Notes under the pieces: generated by a model
Databases searched by the model: none
Seen by the model: only the letters and a program-made list of their open reading frames with translations
Told to the model about the DNA's origin: nothing
DNA from: an uncultured Clostridia bacterium
Lineage (GTDB): Bacteria > Bacillota > Clostridia > TANB77 > CAG-508
Reading direction: 5' to 3'
DNA length: 55,083 nucleotides
Assembly (NCBI GenBank): GCA_944388035.1
Contig: CALXHF010000010.1
Span: forward strand, 1 to 55,083
Shown here: positions 27,234 to 36,913 of the stretch, in pieces
Position numbering within the stretch: position 1 is the first letter of the stretch
Layout: each line of letters starts with the position of its first letter
Made by a program: the position numbers and the translations under genes

Positions 27234-27262
27234 TTGACAACAACTGTTTACAGATGTAAACT
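27234..27262 (+). promoter_or_regulatory. Promoter with overlapping BlaI/CopY-type operator
   Basis: TTGACA (27234-27239), 17-base spacer, TAAACT (27257-27262). The palindrome GTTTACA-GA-TGTAAAC (27246-27261) covers the spacer and -10 box and matches the TACAnnTGTA core of BlaI/MecI/CopY repressors. Repressor binding would block polymerase. The first gene downstream is 27360. No BlaI-family repressor gene is in the window. Confidence 0.65.
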
Positions 27263-27359
27263 ATATATAAATTTAAAAATGCACTTTTAGAAGGCTAATT
27301 TTAATCTGTTACAATGTTAAGAAATATTTAAAATAAAAAATAGTGAGGAATAAAGGCAA

Positions 27360-27773
27360 ATGAAAAAGAAAGTGTTAATAATAATTCCAATTATTTTAAT
27401 AATAGCAATTTTTACAATTTTAATAATAAGAGATATAAAAAACAAAACAGAGGTTTTTGTAGCAAATAGACAAGAACTTATGAAAGTGTTAGGAATTAAT
27501 AATTCAGAAACATTTTTACCTATATCGATAAAACGTGTTAGTTTAGGTTTTGGAGATACTACAGAGTGTTATTTGTTAAAATTTAAAATATCAATAGAAG
27601 ATTATAATAAAAATTCTTTACAATATAAAGATATAGATACAACAGAGGTTTCCTCAAATTGGAAAGAGAAAAAAGATGAAAAAACTTATATTTGTTATGT
27701 TAGAGAGTGGGAATACAACGATTACAGAAAAGAATTATTTAATAAATTAAAAGAGCTAAAAACAAAATATTAA
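27360..27773 (+). CDS. Hypothetical signal-anchored protein
   Basis: A 137-residue protein with an N-terminal membrane anchor (VLIIIPIILIIAIFTILII, about 5-23) and a hydrophilic extracellular domain with a few Trp and Tyr residues (YVREWEYNDYRKELF). No family recognised. RBS gtgaggaataaag. It is the first gene after the BlaI-type operator, so it may be repressor-controlled; the spacing from that promoter is about 95 bases. Confidence 0.65.
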   Translation: MKKKVLIIIPIILIIAIFTILIIRDIKNKTEVFVANRQELMKVLGINNSETFLPISIKRVSLGFGDTTECYLLKFKISIEDYNKNSLQYKDIDTTEVSSNWKEKKDEKTYICYVREWEYNDYRKELFNKLKELKTKY

Positions 27774-27860
27774 ATTGAAAAGAGAAAATGAAATTGGAAT
27801 ATTACTTGTTTTCCATATGTTAAAATATTAAATATGTACAACTTAAAGGAGAGAGATTTA

Positions 27861-28367
27861 ATGAAAAGAAAATATTCTAGTAAAATATTTTTAGATATTG
27901 CAAAAGAATATGAGATTAATATTTATTATGATAAGGAAGATTATTATTTAATAGTTAAGAAATTTAAAAAGGTAATAGAACCTTTTATAACATTAAATGG
28001 AAATTGTTTACTTGATGACGGATATTTTATTGTAGAAATAATACCTAAAAATGAAAATTATGCAATAAGAATATTTTTAAATGATAAAAAAGAAACATTA
28101 GAATATTATTTTGATATTACCTTAAGAAATGGATTAGATGAGGAAAGTAATATTCCTTATTATGATGATTTATACTTGGATATAACTGTAAAAGATAATA
28201 AAATAGAAATTTTAGATGAAAATGAATTACAAGAAGCTTTAAATAACAAAGAGATTACAAAAGAACAATTCGATTTAGCAAATAAAACAAAAGATGAACT
28301 TGTAAAAACTATTAAAGATAAGACTAATAAATATATGAATATAAATGTTAATAAATATTTAAATTAA
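27861..28367 (+). CDS. DUF402-family protein (nucleotide phosphatase-like)
   Basis: A 168-residue protein with YYFDITLRNGLDEESNIPYYDD followed by LYLDITVKDNKIEILDENEL, the D-x-Y-LD/D-x-DE pattern of DUF402 proteins (FomD/Ntdp-type, which hydrolyse nucleoside di- or triphosphates using Mg or Mn). The C-terminal helix (LQEALNNKEITKEQFDLA) also fits. Start at 27861 chosen because of aaaggagag upstream. It is followed after 21 bases by the phosphoesterase. Confidence 0.75.
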   Translation: MKRKYSSKIFLDIAKEYEINIYYDKEDYYLIVKKFKKVIEPFITLNGNCLLDDGYFIVEIIPKNENYAIRIFLNDKKETLEYYFDITLRNGLDEESNIPYYDDLYLDITVKDNKIEILDENELQEALNNKEITKEQFDLANKTKDELVKTIKDKTNKYMNINVNKYLN

Positions 28368-28388
28368 AGAAAAGAGAATAAAAATAAT

Positions 28389-29115
28389 ATGAAAATAGGA
28401 ATAATATCAGATATACACGGGAATATTGTAGCATTAGATACAGTATTAGAAAATTTAAAACGTGAAAATGTTCAAAAAATAATATGTTTAGGAGATTTAA
28501 TAGAACGGAAATTTAAAATCAGAAGAAGTTGTACAAAGAATAAAATGTCTAAAAGATATATGTATTTGCGTTATGGGAAATCGTGAGAGATATTTAATTG
28601 AGGGTATGCCTAAAATTGTTCATGATGAAAAGATTAAAGTTTCTGAAGAAGAATTGGAAAAAAATAAATGGATAAAAAACAATTTAAGTAAAAATTCTTT
28701 AGAATACATAGAAAGTTTACCAAGAGATTTTTATTTTAAAGTAGAAGGAAAAACTATATATATAACACATTATCCATTAGATAATAATGGCAATTTCAAA
28801 AAACATATAAAAAATGCTAATATAGAAGAAAATAATTGTATGTTTAAAGAAGTTGATGCAGATATATACTTGTATGGACATACACATAAAAAGATATTAA
28901 ATAAAAGTGAAGATAAATTATATATAAACCCTGGAGCATTGGGGTGCCCTGGAAATACAAATTTTGCTCCATATATAATATTAGAAATAAATAACAATAA
29001 TATAAAGTGTAAAGAATTAAAATGTAGTTATAATAAAGAAAAAGTTATAAAAGAAATAAAAAATGAAGCTTTTCCAGGATATAAAAATGTGTTAAAATTA
29101 TTCTACAATTTATAG
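28389..29115 (+). CDS. Metallophosphoesterase, needs +1 frame change
   Basis: A calcineurin-like phosphoesterase of the YfcE/MJ0936 type. Skipping C28506 gives 241 residues. The metal motifs are split by the frame change: MKIGIISDIHGNIVALDTVL (D-x-H), ICLGDLIEGNL (GD; the junction is E-GN), then VMGNRERYL (GNRE), ITHYPLD and YLYGHTHKK (GH-T-H). The GD and GNH/E motifs lie on opposite sides of the site, so either fragment alone would be inactive. Substrate unknown. Confidence 0.85.
28503..28509 (+). other. Putative +1 recoding site GAA-C-GGA in the phosphoesterase
   Basis: GAA is followed by in-frame CGG; skipping C28506 restores LGDLIEGNLKSEEVVQRI. Confidence 0.85.
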
Positions 29116-29352
29116 ATGACAAATATTTTATATGATTAATAGAAATAACGATTTCTGTAATATTAATAATAAATATGAAAATAAATAAAATGTATTAGCT
29201 TAGGATTTTTGTATATTTTAGAAAACTATTTGTTAAAGTTTAAAATATTAAGCTAATTTTCTAGAAGTCTATTAATAAATATGTTATTATAGAAATATTA
29301 AATGTAAAGAAGTCATTAGAATAAAATTTATTATAAGGAGTAGAAGTAAAAT

Positions 29353-31309
29353 ATGTTTAAATTACATTCAGAATATAAACCAACTGGCGATCAGCCACAA
29401 GCAATTGAATATTTAAGTAAGGGAGTTTTAGAAGGTAAGAAATACCAGACATTGTTAGGTGTTACAGGTTCTGGAAAAACATTTACAATGGCAAATATAA
29501 TAGAGAAAGTTCAGAAACCAACACTTGTTTTAGCACATAATAAGACTTTAGCTGGGCAATTATATAGTGAGTTTAAGGAGTTTTTTCCAGAAAACAATGT
29601 TGAATATTTTGTGTCATACTACGATTATTATCAGCCAGAAAGTTATATACCTTCAACAGATACGTATATTGAAAAAGACTCTTCTATTAATGATGAAATA
29701 GACAAATTAAGACATTCAGCAACATTATCATTATTTGAGACAAGAGATGTAATAATAGTTGCTTCTGTTTCTTGTATATATGGTTTAGGAGACCCTGTAG
29801 ATTACCAAGAAATGATGTTATCTTTAAGACCTGGTATGCAAAAGTCTAGAGATAAAGTGTTGAAAAAATTAGTTAGTATGCAATATACAAGAAATGAAAT
29901 AGATTTTAAAAGAGGAACTTTTAGAGCAAAAGGTGATATTGTAGAAATATATCCATCAGACCAATCAGAAAATGCAATAAGAGTAGAATTTTGGGGAGAT
30001 GAAATAGAAAAAATAACAGAGATAAATGCATTAACAGGAAAACCAATAGGAACAAGACGTCACATATTAATATCTCCTGCGTCACATTATGTTACAACAA
30101 AAGAAAAAATGGAAAGAGCAATAGTAACAATAGAACAGGAAATGGAAGAAAGAGTGAAATACTTTAAATCACAAAATAAATTAATAGAAGCACAAAGAAT
30201 AGAAGAAAGAACAAATTTTGATATAGAAATGATGAAAGAAACTGGCTTTTGTTCAGGAATAGAAAACTATTCAAGACATATAAGTGGAAGACCAGCAGGA
30301 AGCCCACCATATACATTATTTGATTATTTTCCAAAAGATTTTTTACTATTAATAGATGAATCACACGCAACAATACCACAAGTGAAAGCAATGTATAATG
30401 GAGATAGAGCAAGAAAAGAATCATTAGTAAACTATGGCTTTAGATTACCTTCAGCATTTGATAATAGACCACTTACATTTAAAGAATTTGAGGAAAGAAT
30501 AAATCAAGTAATATTTGTTAGTGCAACACCAGCAGAATATGAAAAAGAACATAGCAAAGAAAATGTAGTAGAACAAATAATAAGACCAACAGGCTTGTTA
30601 GACCCTAAAATAGAAGTAAAACCAGTCGAAAATCAAATAGATGATTTAATAGAACAAATACGTATAAGAGTAGAAAAGAAAGAAAGAGTATTAGTAACAA
30701 CTCTAACAAAAAGGATGGCAGAAGACTTAACAGAATATTTAAAAAGTTTAGATATTAAAGTAAACTATATGCACTCAGACACAAAAGCTTTAGAGAGGAT
30801 GGAAATTATTAGAAATTTAAGACTTCGGAGAGTTTGATGTATTAGTTGGAATAAATCTTTTAAGAGAAGGACTAGATATACCAGAAGTATCTTTAGTTGC
30901 AATATTAGATGCTGATAAAGAAGGTTTCTTGCGTTCAGAAAGGTCATTAATACAAACAATAGGAAGGGCTGCTAGAAATACAGACGGAACTGTTATTATG
31001 TATGCAGATGAATTAACAGATAGTATGGAAAAAGCAATTACAGAAACAAATAGAAGAAGAAAAATACAAAAAGAATATAATGAAAAACACAATATTACGC
31101 CAAAGACAATTAATAAATCTGTAAGAGATTCAATAACAGTTACAGATGTAAAAGATATAGAAGTAGAATACAAATTAGAGAAAGAAGATGATATTAAAGA
31201 AACTATTAATAAACTTACAGATGAGATGCTTAAATATGCAGCTGAAATGGAATTTGAAAAAGCAGCAGAACTTCGTGATAAAATAAAGGAATTAGAAAAG
31301 TTAATATAG
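29353..31309 (+). CDS. uvrB: Excinuclease ABC subunit B, needs +1 frame change
   Basis: UvrB is the damage-verification helicase-like subunit of nucleotide excision repair. Skipping C30826 gives 651 residues, close to normal. [15 protein letters not shown] (Walker A) and [12 protein letters not shown] (beta-hairpin) lie in the N-terminal half; [12 protein letters not shown] follows. The frame change joins RNLRL to [17 protein letters not shown], an invariant stretch before helicase motif VI. The C-terminal UVR domain ends [18 protein letters not shown]. The straight frame lacks the last helicase motifs. uvrA and uvrC are not in the window. Confidence 0.96.
30823..30829 (+). other. Putative +1 recoding site CTT-C-GGA in uvrB
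   Basis: Leu491 CTT is followed by in-frame CGG; skipping C30826 restores [11 protein letters not shown]. Confidence 0.9.
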
Positions 31310-31334
31310 ATGTTTTTTTAAAAATAAAAAAATG

Positions 31335-31386
31335 AAAAATTCGCATTTAGGACAAATTTATATAAATATTCTAAATGCGAATTTTT
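31335..31386. terminator. Long bidirectional hairpin between uvrB and the OPRT-like gene
   Basis: Perfect 16-base arms (31335-31350 and 31371-31386) separate the converging genes. Confidence 0.85.
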
Positions 31387-31389
31387 ATC

Positions 31390-32244
31390 TTATATATTAT
31401 ATAAATTATTATCTAATAAAAGTTTAGCTCTTTTTCTAGTTTTTTCGTCTGAATTTAGAGAGTTTTCTATAAATTCTGGGTGGTTTATTAAAAATTCTTT
31501 CATTGTATTATCTGGATTATCAAAAAATTTATTTAACATTTCTAATTGGTTTTCATTTATTATTCCCATTTCTAATGCTTTTTTAAATAAGTTTTTATCT
31601 ACTTTTACTAAAGATAAAGATTTTACACTTTTTTCAGATAATTTTTCTTTTCCACCTTGCATTCTATCTACTACAACACAAGACCAAATTATTTTTCCAC
31701 CTAAATTTTCTATTGCAGGTATCCAAGCTCGTATATAACTAGATGCCACTGTTATTAAATCAGCTATATGTAATACTTTTTTACCAGAAATATTGTAACT
31801 TTCTTTAGTTTGTGAAAAGTCATAATTAGAAATAACTGAAGATAAATCTTTATATATTGTTATATGTGGTTTTTTAAATAAATAAGCAAGTATATTAGAG
31901 AAAAACCAATCACGTCTTTCGCCACCAGAAATAAAGTCAACTTCTGAAATATCAATATTTTCCTCAATATATGTTTTCATAGAGTTTATTACATTTTTAT
32001 AAATTTTGTTTTCGTTGTACTGTTTTAAAACTTTTTCAAATACTTTTTTTGGTAATGTCATTTTATCTGATAGAGATTCGTCTATAAATTTAAGTAATGA
32101 AACTGCTTCTTTTTCACTTCCATATATGAAATGTGTGTTTATAAAATATGGCCCTATTTTTCCTGATGTATACCAAAATGGTTTGTTTTCTTCACAAAAT
32201 CTAATTGCATTTGTTTCAAATAAATATGAAATAATATTACTCAA
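31390..32244 (-). CDS. Orotate phosphoribosyltransferase-like protein
   Basis: A 284-residue protein starting from TTG at 32244 (gggggaat upstream), MSNIISYLFETNAIRFC. The sequence KPFWYTSGKIGPYFINTHF resembles the N-terminal substrate region of PyrE, and GKKVLHIADLITVASSYIR lies where the PRPP loop is expected (usually VDDxxTTGxS; here IADLITVASS). It is about 80 residues longer than a simple PyrE. Its position beside pyrC-pyrF-pyrK-pyrD supports a role in UMP synthesis. The altered PRPP motif lowers confidence. Confidence 0.65.
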   Translation of the reverse strand: MSNIISYLFETNAIRFCEENKPFWYTSGKIGPYFINTHFIYGSEKEAVSLLKFIDESLSDKMTLPKKVFEKVLKQYNENKIYKNVINSMKTYIEENIDISEVDFISGGERRDWFFSNILAYLFKKPHITIYKDLSSVISNYDFSQTKESYNISGKKVLHIADLITVASSYIRAWIPAIENLGGKIIWSCVVVDRMQGGKEKLSEKSVKSLSLVKVDKNLFKKALEMGIINENQLEMLNKFFDNPDNTMKEFLINHPEFIENSLNSDEKTRKRAKLLLDNNLYNI

Positions 32245-32378
32245 TTTATATTCCCCCTTAAAATTAAAATATTCTAAAACAATTGTAACAAAAAAATAAA
32301 AAATGTCAAACAAAATAATAAAAATGTAATATTAAAAATTAGAAAACTTGTTATTTAGAAAAATATAAATAAATATTG

Positions 32379-32424
32379 AAAAACTTCTCACAAAATGATA
32401 ACATATGTGTGGGAGGTTTTTTAG
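32379..32424 (+). promoter_or_regulatory. Terminator-like hairpin sequestering the pyrC ribosome binding site
   Basis: Arms aaaaacttctcaca (32379-32392) and tgtgggaggttttt (32408-32421), with two G-U pairs. The right arm contains the GGGAGG ribosome binding site and ends in a T run 3 bases before the pyrC ATG. It could act as an attenuator or hide the ribosome binding site, a plausible UMP- or PyrR-dependent control. Confidence 0.65.
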
Positions 32425-33699
32425 ATGAAAATATTATTAAAAAATGGAAGATTAGTAGACTATAAGACAAAAGTAGACGGAAAAAAAGATATATTAATTT
32501 CTGATGAAAAGATAGAAAAAATATCAGACGAAATTAATGGTGATGCCTATAAAATAATTGATTGTTCTAATTTAATAATAATACCTGGTATGATTGATAT
32601 TCATTGTCATTTAAGAGAACCTGGCTTTGAATATAAAGAAACAATAGAAACAGGTAGTAAAAGCGCTGTTAGTGGTGGTTTTACGACGATATGTCCAATG
32701 CCAAATACAAAACCAGTTCCTGACAGTGCTATTATTTTGGGTGAAATTATTAAAAAAGGAAAAGAAGAAGGCTGTTGTAACATATTTCCATATTCCTCAG
32801 TAACAAAAGGAGAAAAAGGAGAAGAATTAGTAGATTTTTCTGAAATGAAAAAAGCAGGAGCAATAGCATTTTCAGATGATGGTATGCCAGTTGTAAATAG
32901 TAAGCTAATGAGAGAAGCAATAATAAAAGCAGATGAGGTTGGAACATTTGTTGCATCACATTGTGAGGAAAAATCAGTTGCAAGTGGAGCAATAAATAGA
33001 GGAGAGATAGCAGATAGATTAGGAGTAGAAGGAGTATATCCAGAAGCAGAAGAAATAATGGCAGCTCGTGAAATTGTAATATCAGAAACAAATAATGTAA
33101 GAGCACATATTTGCCATATAAGTACAAAGACAACTAAAAATATGGTAAGAGATGCTAAAAAAAGAGGAGTAAAAATAACGTGTGAGACTTGTCCACATTA
33201 TTTTACATTTACAGTTCATGAAGTATTAAAATCAGGTACAAATGCAAAAATGAACCCTCCACTAAGAGAAGAAAAAGATAGAAAAGCAATAATCGAAGGT
33301 TTGCGTGAAGGTACAATAGACTGTATAGTAACAGACCACGCACCACATAGTGAAGAAGAAAAAAAACAAGACTTATCTAAAGCACCAAATGGAATAATAG
33401 GTTTTGAAACAGCATTATCTTCTGAAATAATGAATTTAGTTGATACTGGAGATATCAGTTATCTAGATTTAGTAAAACTTACATCATATAACCCGGCACA
33501 ATTACTAAAAATAGATAAAGGAACTATAGAAGAAGGAAAAATAGCAGACATAACAATATTTGACCCAAATGAAGAATATATCTATAAAAAGGAAAACATA
33601 GTATCAAAAGCAAAAAACAGTCCATTTATAGGAAGAAAACTAAAAGGAAAAGTAAAATATACAATAGTAGGTGGGAAAATAGTATATCAAGATAAATAG
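32425..33699 (+). CDS. pyrC: Dihydroorotase
   Basis: Makes dihydroorotate in pyrimidine synthesis. The 424-residue type I dihydroorotase has the metal site GMIDIHCHLREPGFEYKE, VASHCEE, AHICHIST and the catalytic TDHAPHSEEEK. The C-terminal ISTFD-like ITIFDPNEE region is normal. The ATG sits just after a hairpin covering the ribosome binding site. pyrF begins 12 bases after its stop. Confidence 0.97.
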   Translation: MKILLKNGRLVDYKTKVDGKKDILISDEKIEKISDEINGDAYKIIDCSNLIIIPGMIDIHCHLREPGFEYKETIETGSKSAVSGGFTTICPMPNTKPVPDSAIILGEIIKKGKEEGCCNIFPYSSVTKGEKGEELVDFSEMKKAGAIAFSDDGMPVVNSKLMREAIIKADEVGTFVASHCEEKSVASGAINRGEIADRLGVEGVYPEAEEIMAAREIVISETNNVRAHICHISTKTTKNMVRDAKKRGVKITCETCPHYFTFTVHEVLKSGTNAKMNPPLREEKDRKAIIEGLREGTIDCIVTDHAPHSEEEKKQDLSKAPNGIIGFETALSSEIMNLVDTGDISYLDLVKLTSYNPAQLLKIDKGTIEEGKIADITIFDPNEEYIYKKENIVSKAKNSPFIGRKLKGKVKYTIVGGKIVYQDK

Positions 33700-33710
33700 G
33701 AGGAATTATA

Positions 33711-34637
33711 ATGCTTGCAATTGATAAATTAATAGAAAAAATAATTAAATTAAAAAGCCCAGTTGTTATGGGATTAGACCCAAGATATGAAATGATACCA
33801 CAATGTGTAAGAAATAAATATAGTTTAGATTTAGAAGGAGTATCAAAAGCAATATTAGAATTTAATAAAACATTAATAGATAACACATATGATATAATAC
33901 CTGCAATAAAACCACAAATGGCATTTTACGAGATGTTTGGAATCCTTGGTATGAAAACATTTCTAGACACTTGTAAATATGCAAAAGAAAAAGGTATGAT
34001 AGTAATTGCAGATAATAAAAGAGGAGATATAGGTTCAACTGCAAAAGGCTATTCAAATGCATATTTAGGAAAAACAAAAATAGGAGATATAGAAGAAAGT
34101 ATATTTGATGTGGATTTTATGACAGTGAACCCATATATGGGAACAGACTGTATAGAACCATTTGTAGAAGACTGTAAAAAATATGATAAAGGAATATTTA
34201 TATTAGCAAAAACATCAAACCCATCATCTGGAGAATTGCAAGATGAAAAATTAAAAAATGGAGAAGAAGTATATAAAAAAGTAATTTCTCTAATAGAAAA
34301 ATGGGGAGAAGATTTAAGAGGAAAATATGGATATAGCAGTATAGCAGCAGTAGTTGGTGCAACATATCCTAAGCAATTAGAAGAATTAAGAAAATTAGCT
34401 ATGCATACATTTTTCTTAATACCAGGATATGGAGCACAAGGAGGAAAAGTAGAAGATATAAGACTTGGGTTTGATAATAAAGGTTTAGGTGGAATTGTAA
34501 ATGCTTCTAGAAGTTTAATGTGTGCGTATAAAAAAGAAGAGTGGAAGGAAATTTATTCAGAAGAAGAATATGGTTTAGCAACAAGAAAAGAAGCTCTTAA
34601 GATGAACAAAGAATTAAATTTTATTAAGGAGGACTAG
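33711..34637 (+). CDS. pyrF: Orotidine-5'-phosphate decarboxylase (class 2)
   Basis: Makes UMP from OMP. The 308-residue length and the motifs VVMGLDPRYEM, AIKPQMAFYE, VIADNKRGDIGSTAKGYSNA (catalytic Lys/Asp) and FFLIPGYGAQGG identify the longer class 2 type found in clostridia. RBS taggaggaat. In operon with pyrC and pyrK. Confidence 0.97.
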   Translation: MLAIDKLIEKIIKLKSPVVMGLDPRYEMIPQCVRNKYSLDLEGVSKAILEFNKTLIDNTYDIIPAIKPQMAFYEMFGILGMKTFLDTCKYAKEKGMIVIADNKRGDIGSTAKGYSNAYLGKTKIGDIEESIFDVDFMTVNPYMGTDCIEPFVEDCKKYDKGIFILAKTSNPSSGELQDEKLKNGEEVYKKVISLIEKWGEDLRGKYGYSSIAAVVGATYPKQLEELRKLAMHTFFLIPGYGAQGGKVEDIRLGFDNKGLGGIVNASRSLMCAYKKEEWKEIYSEEEYGLATRKEALKMNKELNFIKED

Positions 34638-34640
34638 ATT

Positions 34641-35427
34641 ATGCCAGAAGCTATAAAAGCAAAACTAATTGAAAAAGAATATTTAAAAAATGATATTTTA
34701 AGATTTAAAGTAGAAGCAAATAAAATAGTAGAAACAGCAAAACCAGGTAATTTTATAGAAATTAGAGTAACTGATACAACAGAGCCGTTTTTAAGAAGAC
34801 CAATTAGTATATATAATTTAGAAAAAGAAGAAGGAACATTAGAATTTATATTCCAAATAAAAGGTGAAGGAACAAGGTTACTTTCTAAAAAACAAGAAGG
34901 AGATTTAATAGATATAGTAGGACCATTAGGTATGGGAACTTTTAAATTAAATGATTACAAAAATATAGCAATCATAGGTGGTGGAATAGGAGTATTTCCA
35001 TTATATGAATTATCAAAAGAAGCAGATAAAGAAAATAGAAATGTTAATATATATTTGGGTTTTAGAAATAAAGAAAATGTTTTATTAGAAGATGAATTTA
35101 AAAATGTAAGCAAAAAATTAGTAATTACAACAGATGATGGAACTTATGGAATAAAAGGTTTTGCAATAGAAGAATTAAAAAAAGATTTAAATAATGTAGA
35201 TTGTATTTATGCTTGTCGGGCCACTTCCTATGCTTAAGGCAGTTAAAAAATTAGCAATGGAAAAAAATATCCCTTGTCAAATTTCTTTAGAAGAAAGAAT
35301 GGCTTGTGGTTTAGGAGTATGTTTAGGATGTGCAGTAAAAAAAGCAAAAAGTACAAATGAAAACCCAGAATATTTTCACGTATGTAAGGGTGGTCCAGTA
35401 TTTCAAGCAAAAGATGTAGATATATAA
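34641..35427 (+). CDS. pyrK: Dihydroorotate dehydrogenase electron-transfer subunit, needs +1 frame change
   Basis: PyrK carries FAD and a [2Fe-2S] cluster and passes electrons from PyrD to NAD. Skipping C35217 gives 261 residues. FAD part: EPFLRRPISIYN; NAD part: AIIGGGIGVFPLYEL. The frame change joins IYAC to GPLPMLKAV (the CGP motif). The cluster Cys residues CGLGVCLGCAV and VCKGGPVF come after it, so the straight product would lack the Fe-S cluster. Followed by 35442 and pyrD. Confidence 0.95.
35214..35220 (+). other. Putative +1 recoding site TGT-C-GGG in pyrK
   Basis: TGT is followed by in-frame CGG; skipping C35217 restores ACGPLPML. Confidence 0.9.
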
Positions 35428-35441
35428 GGAGGAATAAAAAG

Positions 35442-35999
35442 ATGCCAGGTTTTACAATACATATGGCAATAGGGAAAGAATATATAAGAAAAAATAAAAA
35501 CAAAATTAAAGATAAAAAAGAATTTTTAAAAGGGACTATTGCCCCTGATTTAAACGAAGATATGACAGAGATAACAAAAGAAAAATCAAAAACTCATTAT
35601 GGAAAATGGGGTAAATATGAAGTAGAAACAAATATAAAAGATTTTTTAGAAGATGAAAATGTAGATATTAATAAAGATTATTATAAAGGATATTTATTAC
35701 ATTTAATATCAGACCATTATTTCTATAATAAAGTTTTTAAAGAAGAACATCAAAAAATGAAATTAAATAATGATAGATTTTATGATGATTATGATTGTCT
35801 AAACTATGATTTAATAAATAAATATAATGTGAAAATATTAGACAATATAAAAAAGTATATGATAACTAAAAAAAATAATAACGAACCAAAATACTTAAAA
35901 ATAGATAAAGTAGAAGATTTTATTGATGAGATGTCTAATATAGATTTAGAAAAAATTATTAAAATCATAGAAGAAAAAGGGATGGGAGGTTTAAAATAA
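35442..35999 (+). CDS. Putative zinc-dependent phospholipase C/hydrolase-like protein inside the pyr operon
   Basis: A 185-residue protein with spaced His/Asp residues: FTIHMAIGKEYI, KGTIAPDLNED, KTHYGKWG and YLLHLISDHYFYNKVF. This pattern resembles the zinc-dependent phospholipase C/S1-P1-like families of clostridia, which use His and Asp to bind metals. RBS aggaggaat. Its position between pyrK and pyrD is unusual and gives no evident pyrimidine role. The pyrD ATG follows its stop with no gap. Confidence 0.6.
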   Translation: MPGFTIHMAIGKEYIRKNKNKIKDKKEFLKGTIAPDLNEDMTEITKEKSKTHYGKWGKYEVETNIKDFLEDENVDINKDYYKGYLLHLISDHYFYNKVFKEEHQKMKLNNDRFYDDYDCLNYDLINKYNVKILDNIKKYMITKKNNNEPKYLKIDKVEDFIDEMSNIDLEKIIKIIEEKGMGGLK

Positions 36000-36909
36000 A
36001 TGAATTTAAGTGTGGATTTTGCAGGAATAAAGATGAAAAACCCTGTAACAGTAGCATCTGGTACATTTGGATATGGTAGAGAATATAGTAATTTCTTTGA
36101 TTTAAATAAACTTCGGTGGAATAATAACAAAAGGAACTTCAATTAAACCAAGAAGCGGAAATAAACCACCTAGAGTTTGTGAAACACCATCTGGTATGTT
36201 AAATAGCATTGGACTTCAAAACCCAGGTGTAGAATATTTTGCAGAAAATGATTTACCGTTCTTAAAGAAATTTGATACGGCAATTATTGTAAATGCTTGT
36301 GGAAGTACTATAGAAGATTATATAGAAGTTTGTAAAATATTAGATACATTAGATATAGATGGTGTAGAACTTAACTTATCTTGTCCAAATGTAAAAAATG
36401 GTTGTATGGCATTTGGAAGTTCTTATGAAGGGGTAAAAGAAGTAACATCAAAAGTAAGAAAAGTATTAAATAAACCTCTAATTGTAAAATTAACACCAAA
36501 TGTTGCAAATATAGCAGAAATTGCAAAAGGAGCAAAAGACGGAGGAGCAGACGGTGTTTCTTTGATCAATACTTTACTTGGTATGAAAATAGATATAGAA
36601 AAAAGGAAACCAGTTTTAGCAAATAATACAGGAGGTTTGTCAGGACCTGCAATTAGACCTGTTGCTGTAAGGATGGTTTATGACGTTGCAAAAGCTGTTG
36701 ATATACCAATTTTAGGTATGGGCGGAATTGTAAAAGGAGAAGATGCAATTGAATTTATGTTAGCTGGAGCAAGTGCTATATCAATAGGGGCAGGAAACTT
36801 TATAGATCCATATACTAGCTTAAATGTGATTTCTGAAATTGAAACTTATATGCAAAAGTATAATATAGAAAGAATAAATGAAATTGTAGGAAAAGTAGAA
36901 ATGAATTAA
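36000..36909 (+). CDS. pyrD: Dihydroorotate dehydrogenase B catalytic subunit, needs +1 frame change
   Basis: Oxidises dihydroorotate to orotate with FMN, as partner of PyrK. Skipping C36114 gives 302 residues. N-terminal [20 protein letters not shown], then FFDLNKL joined to [13 protein letters not shown] (FMN/substrate loop), [15 protein letters not shown] with the catalytic Cys, and [14 protein letters not shown] (phosphate binding). Without the frame change only about 45 residues would be made before divergence. The ATG directly follows the stop of 35442; RBS gggaggt. Confidence 0.96.
36111..36117 (+). other. Putative +1 recoding site CTT-C-GGT in pyrD
   Basis: Leu38 CTT is followed by in-frame CGG; skipping C36114 restores [11 protein letters not shown]. 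Confidence 0.9.
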
Positions 36910-36913
36910 GGAG

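Noticed and set aside
29116..29352. 237-base gap before uvrB as an RNA gene or small ORF
   Set aside because: Only AT-rich sequence with no convincing structure, reading frame with ribosome binding site, or repeat; likely just the uvrB promoter region.
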